This document shows, piece after piece, positions 58,501-64,000 of a stretch of DNA of 64,000 bases (positions are counted from its first letter, which is position 1; the number at the start of each line of letters is the position of its first letter). The notes beneath the pieces were generated by a model. That model searched no databases. It was not told where the DNA came from and saw only the letters and a program-made list of their open reading frames with translations. The DNA lies in the NCBI GenBank assembly GCA_020635695.1, contig JACJZH010000006.1, forward strand, positions 62,001 to 126,000, given 5' to 3'. This DNA comes from Flavobacteriales bacterium (GTDB taxonomy: Bacteria; Bacteroidota; Bacteroidia; Flavobacteriales_F; PHOS-HE28). Both the position numbers and the translations under genes were made by a program.

Positions 58501-61500
58501 CCGTGCTCGACCAGGAAGCCCCCTGGTTCATCTGTCCGTTGCCGGCCACGGTCCTGCTTCCAGCGACCAACGGCTGCGATGCCGTGATGCCCAACCTCAT
58601 CGACAGTGTCCTTCACGGCGACTGTTCCGCCTATTCGGTGGAACAGACACCGGCCCCAGGCACACTGGTGAGCGGCTCGTTCACCAGCACGATGACCTTC
58701 ACGGACATCCATGGGAACGGATCCTACAACATCGATCAGATATCGGTCGTGGACCTCACTGCACCCACGATCGGTTGTCCTAGTGACATGGTCGTGCAGG
58801 TGGCTCCCGGCCAATGCGATACCGTGCTCTCCTTCGTGGCCACCGCCGCCGATGGCTGTGGCCCGGCGAGCCTGACCTACTCCCATGCACCCGGGACCGC
58901 GTTCGCCCCCGGTATGCACACGGTGACGGTGACCGCCACCGATGATAGCGGAAACGCCACGTCCTGTTCGTTCACGATCGACGTGCTTCCACCAGTGGAA
59001 CCCTTCCTGAGCTATCCGGCGGCAAGCTTCTGCCAGGGAAGCGGCTCCGTCGCACCATCGAGCTTCGGTCCTGCTGCTGCATCGGCCTACTTCACCGCCC
59101 CCCCAGGGGTCGTGGTCAACGCTACGACCGGCATCATCGATCTGGTCGCTTCCCAGCCGGGCACCTACTCCATGGGGTATGTGGTACAAGGCCCCTGCGA
59201 TGCCTCGGCTTGGGCCACCGTGACGATCGTTGCCCCACCTCAGGCTGGTGGTGATGCGTTGCTGCAGCTTTGTTCCACCGACGGTCCGATGGACCTGTTC
59301 CTTGCATTGGGTGGAACACCCCAGGCTGGTGGTCAATGGACGGACCCGAACGGTGACCTGCACACCGGCACCTTCGACCCTGGTACCGACCCGGCGGGGA
59401 TCTATGAGTACACGGTGAACGGTACTGCTCCCTGCGGACCAGCCACCGCTGAGGTATCCCTTTCCGTGGTACCAGCCACGATCTGGTATGCGGACACGGA
59501 CAATGACGGTGCCGGTGATCCTTCCCTGGATAGCCTGGCCTGTGGTCAACCCGTGGGATACGTGGACAATGCGAACGACCAGTGCCCCCAGGACCCCTTG
59601 AAGACCGAGCCCGGGACCTGTGGTTGCGGGGTTTCCGACCAGGACAGTGATGGCGACGGTCTGCCCGACTGTGTGGATGGATGTCCAAGTTTGCCCGGCG
59701 TGCCTGGAGACCCTTGTGATGATGGAGATCCAAGTACCGGGAATGACAAGATCACCCCTTCCTGCACCTGCGAAGGGCAATTGATCGACTGCGTCGGCAT
59801 TCCTGGTGGCACCGCTCTGCCGGGCACTGCCTGCGACGACGGCGATCCCGACACCGGTGGTGACACTTGGGACGCTTCCTGCAACTGCGTGGGCCTGCTC
59901 ATCGACTGCGAAGGAACCGCTGGTGGGACCGCACTGCCGGGCACTCCCTGCGACGACGGCGACCCCAACACCGGTGGCGACACCTGGGACGCTTCCTGCA
60001 ACTGCGTCGGTCTCGTGATCGACTGCGAAGGAACCGCTGGAGGAGCCGCACTGCCGGGAACTGCGTGCGACGATGGCGACCCCAACACCGGGGGTGACAC
60101 CTGGGATGCTTCCTGCAACTGCGTGGGGACTTCGAACTGCGACCCACCAATGATCGGTCCACTGACGACCGATGGTCCGGCATGTCTGAACGGATCCCTG
60201 CAGATCACGGCGATCACCTCAGGAACCGGGCCCTTGAGCTACTCCTGGAATGGACCTGGGGTCGTGCAGAGCGGGGCCGACAGCGCCACCGTGACCTACT
60301 CATCGGTGACGACCGGCCTTTACACGCTGGAGGTATCGAACGCATGTGGCCTCGACACGGGCTCCATCCATGTGGATGTGCTGTCGGCACCCGAGGCGGG
60401 TGAGGACTCGGTCCATGTGACCTGCACGGGAAATGGGACCATTCTTCTCGGCGACCTCTTGTCGGGTCACCAGAGCGGTGGTACCTGGAGTCCAGCGGAC
60501 AGTCATGATCCGCAGGTGCCCGGAACTTTCGTTTACACGTATACCGTCTCGAACGCCTGTGGCTCGGACGAGTCGGTGATGACCATTCAGGTGTACGACG
60601 TGTCCAATGCCTCATGGACCGCTCCTGCGGAGGTCTGCATGGGAACCGGGCCGATCGCACTGGACCCACTGGTGACCGGAGATCCGGGAGGAACGTGGGA
60701 TGGCGAAGGCGTGGCCGGAGCTTCCTTCGACCCATCGGTCGGCCCCGGACAGTATGCGATCACCTACTCGGTGGGTGTCTCGGATTGCGGATCGAGCTCG
60801 ACGCAGGTGATCACGGTGCTTTCCGGTCCGGATGCCCTTGCCGGGGAGGATGCCATGGTCTGCGGCAACACCCATCAACTCGGCGCTTCTCCGGTGCAGG
60901 CGATCGGGAACTGGAGTGGCCCGAACGGGGTGCAGTTCATCCCCGGAGCAGCCGATCCCTCCGCTCTGGTCGTGGTACCCGGGCCGGGCAACTACGTCTT
61001 CCTCTGGACGGTCGGAGATGGGCAGTGCTGGAACACGGACACGGTGCAGGTCACTTTCCTGTCCGATGACATCAGCGATCTGTCCGTGGATGCCGGGCCG
61101 GACCAGGTGCTCGACATCCAGAGCACCACGCAGCTCGAAGGAAGCAGTTCGGGCAGCAGCAGCCTCTGGACGGTGATCCAGGGAAGCGCCGTGTTCGCGG
61201 ATGCCACCGACCCGCTCACCCAGGTCACCGGGCTGGGAACAGGCACCAACATCCTGGTCCTGACCGGGAGCAATGGTCCCTGCGCAGAGCGGCATGACAC
61301 GCTCCGCGTGATCGTCAGGGACCTGTTCATTCCCGAGGGCTTCTCCCCCAATGGCGATGGTGTGAACGACCTGTTCGAGATCACCGGCATATCCATCTAC
61401 CCGGACAACACCTTCCAGGTGTTCGATCGTTGGGGGCGCCCGGTGTTCGAGGAACAGGGCTATGCCAATGGCTGGGACGGCAGGGGTAGGTCCGGTGGCG

Positions 61501-61583
61501 ACCTGCCTGACGACACCTATTTCTATGTGCTGAACCTTGAGGGTGACCGCACGTACAACGGCTACCTCGTCCTGAAACGATGA
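55572..61583 (+). CDS. Giant multidomain adhesin-like protein with HYR domains, Cys-rich repeats and T9SS type B sorting domain
   Basis: The product is 2003 residues with a signal peptide (LLLTTLLVVLGWSHSPDLAAQ). Residues ~40-480 are SBBP-like propeller repeats (GELVWSHVLGSPGDDRATGVAV and similar). A discoidin-like region follows. Four HYR-type domains lie at ~785-1140 (PPTILNCPADTTL, PPEAVCPGDTTL, APWFICPLPATV, APTIGCPSDMVV). An acidic TSP3-like segment (DQDSDGDGLPDCVDGCP) precedes three 39-residue repeats at ~1404-1520 (CDDGDPNTGGDTWDASCNCVG). Ig/PKD-like segments follow, and the type B sorting domain starts at IPEGFSPNGDGVNDLFE near 1917. The stop overlaps porP as ATGA. Confidence 0.9.
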   Translation: MNRTTRMLRRYAELLLTTLLVVLGWSHSPDLAAQPWDWDHAHLPDQGMADVVNDLVHDRSSNALFAVGSYQTASAITSQAFGLPASNGMDGFLVRLNTNGQPLAKMLLTGPGDASLASVCMGPNGTLYAAGWFEGTASFISATGIQTTISSVGSQREAVVLAIDASGELVWSHVLGSPGDDRATGVAVTSGGVFVHGEFFSKLTHQGVASTPGGNGKTNVFLTKLTLSGTHEWDIEGKSNDDNEAGGISADDNAIAITGVFHEPTITWTGTNLGSTSQSGPEDDNVYVLLVDPNGQIQWKQAIGNPSNDLPAGAIALDCDRVIAGGSLEEGASLLGNILTVLSGGDPMLFITWFDRTTGALDRKLLAKANSGGDQPRITDLHLLPDGDLLVAGRSDDDLTFTDGTLVRSTGQDALLMRVSWHGNVEWAMALSGSGDDEARAVTGGPNSSFFAGGLYRDALDLSPYTASGSSGRNLFLGKALDPMALIPGPLAAYWRHPGRICANGPTISLDPLVPGHRDGHADAVTTNAGGLFPGSMLGAPDGAVGYLDNNGDSVVLDLTDTLRVGDVLRITFRRSLLSTGTARPMVRGSLDGTTWTTFSALPENASTQSVTRAMPVSGNMRFLSLSKAGSLSSADIAVDAVTYFTGSRSGGLWSGNGVTGNQFDPGLAGPGTHTLTYTVGQGTCTQFLERSIQVGTPPVAGTIIGPNGLVCPGTGTTVHLSGYVGDQVQWSTSGSSNGPWNISGSTADSLVLGALTSDVHVRARIWSPGCGAVWADTLLIEVGDTIPPTILNCPADTTLHLGPDSCTVSFMPPPIGWSDNCSSFITANSSVQVINTGPLSPAPLPIGAGGLQLGPGHHQITRTFTDAAGNSSTCSYVVHVLDTLPPEAVCPGDTTLSLLPDSCSARFTFPVVPYWDNCSANYISAYLQLHVDSALQPAAIDVTTSAFADLPIGTHEVTETYADTAGNSSTCRYRITVLDQEAPWFICPLPATVLLPATNGCDAVMPNLIDSVLHGDCSAYSVEQTPAPGTLVSGSFTSTMTFTDIHGNGSYNIDQISVVDLTAPTIGCPSDMVVQVAPGQCDTVLSFVATAADGCGPASLTYSHAPGTAFAPGMHTVTVTATDDSGNATSCSFTIDVLPPVEPFLSYPAASFCQGSGSVAPSSFGPAAASAYFTAPPGVVVNATTGIIDLVASQPGTYSMGYVVQGPCDASAWATVTIVAPPQAGGDALLQLCSTDGPMDLFLALGGTPQAGGQWTDPNGDLHTGTFDPGTDPAGIYEYTVNGTAPCGPATAEVSLSVVPATIWYADTDNDGAGDPSLDSLACGQPVGYVDNANDQCPQDPLKTEPGTCGCGVSDQDSDGDGLPDCVDGCPSLPGVPGDPCDDGDPSTGNDKITPSCTCEGQLIDCVGIPGGTALPGTACDDGDPDTGGDTWDASCNCVGLLIDCEGTAGGTALPGTPCDDGDPNTGGDTWDASCNCVGLVIDCEGTAGGAALPGTACDDGDPNTGGDTWDASCNCVGTSNCDPPMIGPLTTDGPACLNGSLQITAITSGTGPLSYSWNGPGVVQSGADSATVTYSSVTTGLYTLEVSNACGLDTGSIHVDVLSAPEAGEDSVHVTCTGNGTILLGDLLSGHQSGGTWSPADSHDPQVPGTFVYTYTVSNACGSDESVMTIQVYDVSNASWTAPAEVCMGTGPIALDPLVTGDPGGTWDGEGVAGASFDPSVGPGQYAITYSVGVSDCGSSSTQVITVLSGPDALAGEDAMVCGNTHQLGASPVQAIGNWSGPNGVQFIPGAADPSALVVVPGPGNYVFLWTVGDGQCWNTDTVQVTFLSDDISDLSVDAGPDQVLDIQSTTQLEGSSSGSSSLWTVIQGSAVFADATDPLTQVTGLGTGTNILVLTGSNGPCAERHDTLRVIVRDLFIPEGFSPNGDGVNDLFEITGISIYPDNTFQVFDRWGRPVFEEQGYANGWDGRGRSGGDLPDDTYFYVLNLEGDRTYNGYLVLKR
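59781..60131 (+). repeat. Three tandem 117-bp coding repeats
   Basis: Units start at 59781, 59898 and 60015 and encode 39-residue Cys/Asp-rich repeats that share ALPGT, CDDGDP and GGDTWDASCNCVG. The second and third are nearly identical at the DNA level. A degenerate fourth copy (GCPSLPGVPGDPCDDGDP) precedes them. The repeat probably expands and contracts by recombination. Confidence 0.93.
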
Positions 61584-62500
61584 ACACGCGCCTGGTGCTG
61601 CTCGGCCTGCTGGTGTGTGTCATGCAAGCGCATGGCCAGCATTCGCCATTGACCAGTCAGTACCTGTTCAACGGCCTGCTGATCAATCCCGCCTATGCCG
61701 GCAGCCGCGATGCCCTGGCGGCCAACATGACCTATCGCAGACAGTGGGCGGGGTTCGAAGGTGCCCCTGTCACGCAAATGATGAGCGTACATGCCCCGGT
61801 CGGGAGCAGGAAGATCGGTCTTGGCGCCTTGCTGTACAACGATCGGATCGGGGTGAGCTCGGAGACCGGGCTCTTCACCAACTACGCCTACCGCATCCCG
61901 TTCAAACAAGGGAAGCTCGCCCTGGGACTCGGCGCCGGAGTGACCCTGCTGCAGGCACGGTGGGCGGATGTGGCCCTGCAGGACGGGAGCGATGCCTCGT
62001 TCGCGTCCAACTCCACGGGCACCGTCAGGCCCAACTTCAGCACGGGGGCCTACTACTACAACAAGAAGCTGTTCATCGGGGCCTCGTTGCCGTTCTTCCT
62101 GGCGCGGCGCTATGATGCGGACCAGGACACCTGGATCGTGACCAACGACGCATCCCAGTACCAGCCCATGATCACCGGCGGATGCCTCATCCCGCTGGAC
62201 CGGGACTTCAAACTGAAGCCCAGCGCGCTGGTGCGGTACCAGGTGGGTGCCAGGCCGCAGGCCGACCTGAACTGCAACGTGATCTTCAGGGACAAGGTGT
62301 GGGCCGGTCTTTCCTACCGCACCAACGATGCCGTGGTGGGCATGCTCGAGGTGCTCCCGACACCGCAATGGCGGTTCGGTTATGCCTATGACCTCGGTGT
62401 CTCCGATCTCCGGACCCACCATTCGGGCTCCCACGAGCTGATGCTCCAGTACGAATTCGGTTATCGCATCCGGGTGCGTGATCCACGATACTACTTCTGA
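61580..62500 (+). CDS. PorP/SprF-family type IX secretion outer-membrane protein
   Basis: The product is 306 residues with a signal peptide ending QAHGQ. The family opening SPLTSQYLFNGLLINPAYAGSRDALAANMTYRRQWAGFEGAPVT is unmistakable, followed by a barrel of beta strands (KIGLGALLYNDRIGVSSETG, YAYRIPF, LALGLGAGVTLLQARW, YNKKLFIGASLPFF) and an aromatic end (RDPRYYF). PorP/SprF proteins are needed for surface attachment or secretion of particular T9SS type B cargo, usually the gene just upstream. Here that is the 2003-residue protein, coupled by ATGA. Confidence 0.95.
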   Translation: MNTRLVLLGLLVCVMQAHGQHSPLTSQYLFNGLLINPAYAGSRDALAANMTYRRQWAGFEGAPVTQMMSVHAPVGSRKIGLGALLYNDRIGVSSETGLFTNYAYRIPFKQGKLALGLGAGVTLLQARWADVALQDGSDASFASNSTGTVRPNFSTGAYYYNKKLFIGASLPFFLARRYDADQDTWIVTNDASQYQPMITGGCLIPLDRDFKLKPSALVRYQVGARPQADLNCNVIFRDKVWAGLSYRTNDAVVGMLEVLPTPQWRFGYAYDLGVSDLRTHHSGSHELMLQYEFGYRIRVRDPRYYF

Positions 62501-62501
62501 C

Positions 62502-64000
62502 ATGCGCAGCCTTCCGATACTCGTCCTTCTCCTTGCCTGGCTCCCGAGCGTGGGACAGGAGCAGTATGAAGTGTTCCCGACCGACATCCGGCCTGCAGCC
62601 GAGGATTTCGCCCCCGTGCGCTGGAAGAACGCCGTGGTGTTCTGCAGTCTTCGGGAACAGGATGGCATCATCGATCATCGCGATGCGCGGACCGGAAAAC
62701 CCCTGGCCGACCTCTACCGGGTGGAACTGGACGACCTCGGGCATGGAAAGGCCGAACTCCTCTCCGAGGCGATCACCTCACCGGTGAACGACGGCCCGGC
62801 CTCCTTCAATGCCGATGGCGACCTGGTCTGTTTCACGCGGAACCGGACCATCCCGAAACGGCTCGGCAACATGAACTCCAGGATGGACCACCTGGGCTTG
62901 TTCTTCTCCCGCTTGGAGAACGGTGCCTGGAGCGCCCCCGAGCCGTTCGAACACAACAGCGACCGCTACTCGGTGATGCATGCCAGTCTGTCCGCGGACG
63001 GCATGGAGCTCGTGTTCGCTTCCGACATGCCCGGAGGACAGGGAGGAACGGACCTCTACCGGAGCAGCCTGAGGAACGGGAGCTGGACGGAACCGGAGAA
63101 CCTCGGCCCCACCATCAATGGTCCCTCGAACGAGGTGTTCCCCTTCCTTCATCCGGACGGCACCCTCTACTTCAGTTCGGACAGGCCCGGAGGGGCAGGG
63201 CGGTTGGACGTGCTGAAGGCCGATGCCTCCGGAGGTGCGCCGGTGTTCATGCCGCCTCCTGTGAACTCAGCGGGCAACGACCTCGGATTCACCACGGACG
63301 CGCAGCACCTGCATGGGCTGATGAGCAGTGATCGGGACGGTCTGGACCGGATCCTCCGCGTGCGCCGCAGCCTCGCGCCGTTCAAGGACTGTCCGGAACA
63401 GGTGATGGACAATTTCTGCTACGCGTTCAAGGAGGAGCAGGACCTGCTGGACCCCTCCCTCCCGCTGGCGTATCGCTGGGACCTGGGCGATGGGACCGTG
63501 ATCCAGGGCCCCGAGGCCCATCATTGCTATGAGGCACCGGGCACCTATACCGCCCGCCTGGACGTGATCGATACGGAGACCGGGGAGCTGTTCCTGACGC
63601 AGGGCACGCGCACGGTACAGGTGCAACGCCAACGACAGGCCTTCATCCTGGCACCTGACACGGTACGGACAGGCAGGGCCGTGGACCTCGATGCGGGAAG
63701 CTCCAACCTGACGGATACCGACGTGGACCACTATCGCTGGGACCTGGGTGATGGTGGGCGAAGTGAAGGATCCGTCATCCGCCATGCCTTCCGCACGCCC
63801 GGCACCTACACCTTGAAGCTGGAGGCCGTCGGAAGACCTGGTCCCGATGGCCGCCTCAAGGCCCGTTGTTCAAGCCGCAGGATCGTGGTCATGGACAGGT
63901 ACAAGGAGGAGGAGGATGGCGTGGTGGTGGTCACCTACCAGGACGCCCGGGGTCTGGTCCGGAGCTTCGCTTACCAGGAACTTCCCCAGGACGAATATGC
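62502..64000 (+). CDS. PD40/PKD-domain protein of the PorE/OmpA type, truncated by window end
   Basis: The frame is open from the ATG at 62502 to the last base, with ~499 residues visible. A signal peptide (MRSLPILVLLLAWLPSVGQ) precedes PD40-type propeller blades: ITSPVNDGPASFNADGDLVCFT, SADGMELVFASDMPGGQGGTDLYRS and LHPDGTLYFSSDRPGGAGRLDVLKA. Two PKD domains follow (AYRWDLGDGTVIQGPEAHHCYEAPGTY; YRWDLGDGGRSEGSVIRHAFRTPGTY). Family members often continue into an OmpA peptidoglycan-binding domain, which would lie beyond the window. It starts one base after porP and is a probable periplasmic partner of it. Confidence 0.9.
   Translation, partial: MRSLPILVLLLAWLPSVGQEQYEVFPTDIRPAAEDFAPVRWKNAVVFCSLREQDGIIDHRDARTGKPLADLYRVELDDLGHGKAELLSEAITSPVNDGPASFNADGDLVCFTRNRTIPKRLGNMNSRMDHLGLFFSRLENGAWSAPEPFEHNSDRYSVMHASLSADGMELVFASDMPGGQGGTDLYRSSLRNGSWTEPENLGPTINGPSNEVFPFLHPDGTLYFSSDRPGGAGRLDVLKADASGGAPVFMPPPVNSAGNDLGFTTDAQHLHGLMSSDRDGLDRILRVRRSLAPFKDCPEQVMDNFCYAFKEEQDLLDPSLPLAYRWDLGDGTVIQGPEAHHCYEAPGTYTARLDVIDTETGELFLTQGTRTVQVQRQRQAFILAPDTVRTGRAVDLDAGSSNLTDTDVDHYRWDLGDGGRSEGSVIRHAFRTPGTYTLKLEAVGRPGPDGRLKARCSSRRIVVMDRYKEEEDGVVVVTYQDARGLVRSFAYQELPQDEY

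Noticed and set aside
1..64000. tRNA, rRNA, insertion sequences, integrases or attachment sites
   Set aside because: I looked for transposase or integrase motifs, tRNA-like clover leaves and long duplicated ends, and found none I could support.

Overview
This 64 kb window is a compact, roughly 63 % GC piece of a Bacteroidota chromosome, most likely a high-GC member of the Flavobacteriales. Support comes from type IX secretion (T9SS) cargo with type A and type B sorting domains, a PorP/SprF protein with a PD40/PKD partner, an S46 dipeptidyl peptidase, a DUF4293 gene next to rho, a Rho with a long charged insert, and promoter boxes of the Bacteroidota type (TANNTTTG or TANNTTCG) close to start codons. 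No tRNA, rRNA, CRISPR array, insertion sequence or phage gene was seen, and no gene-free stretch exceeds 300 bases.

Layout. 1-7.5 kb: the 3' part of a UvrA paralog, an eRF1-like (baeRF/Balon-type) protein, a T9SS cargo protein, truA with an ABC exporter, a phosphodiesterase and DUF4293. 7.7-11.3 kb: rho, a DUF4199-like membrane protein and mpl. 11.5-15.8 kb: an arginine operon whose first gene is a natural ArgB-ArgD fusion, followed by argC and argJ, which together make the N-acetyl cyclic route to ornithine. 15.8-19.4 kb: an MBL hydrolase, a Rieske protein, ComEC and a 61-residue membrane protein. 19.4-24.0 kb: a leftward group surE - membrane protein - lpxB - spoIID-like - rlmI-like. 24.2-27.4 kb: ridA, a family 2 glycosyltransferase, a membrane protein and lpdA.

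27.5-40.1 kb is a surface-polysaccharide region: asparagine synthase, a GT4 glycosyltransferase, an OPX export protein, a Wzc-type tyrosine kinase with a YG-repeat tail, rfbC, a WecA/MraY-type transferase and a lytic transglycosylase, then a full-length uvrA and a LOG-family hydrolase joined on by overlapping starts and stops. 40.2-44.2 kb holds three envelope proteins, two of which share SPOR-like modules. 44.2-55.5 kb holds a secreted trypsin-like protease, a large T9SS type B protein, a MORN protein, an S41 protease, a DUF1573 protein, a pterin dehydratase, an S46 peptidase and an ECF sigma factor coupled to a small membrane protein. 55.6-64 kb is a T9SS trio: a 2003-residue adhesin-like protein, PorP/SprF, and a PD40/PKD protein that runs off the window.

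The points most worth a second look are the ArgB-ArgD fusion, short tandem repeats placed directly upstream of the truA and surE -7 boxes, the very short predicted leaders across the window, the Balon-like factor, and the ECF sigma/membrane protein pair.
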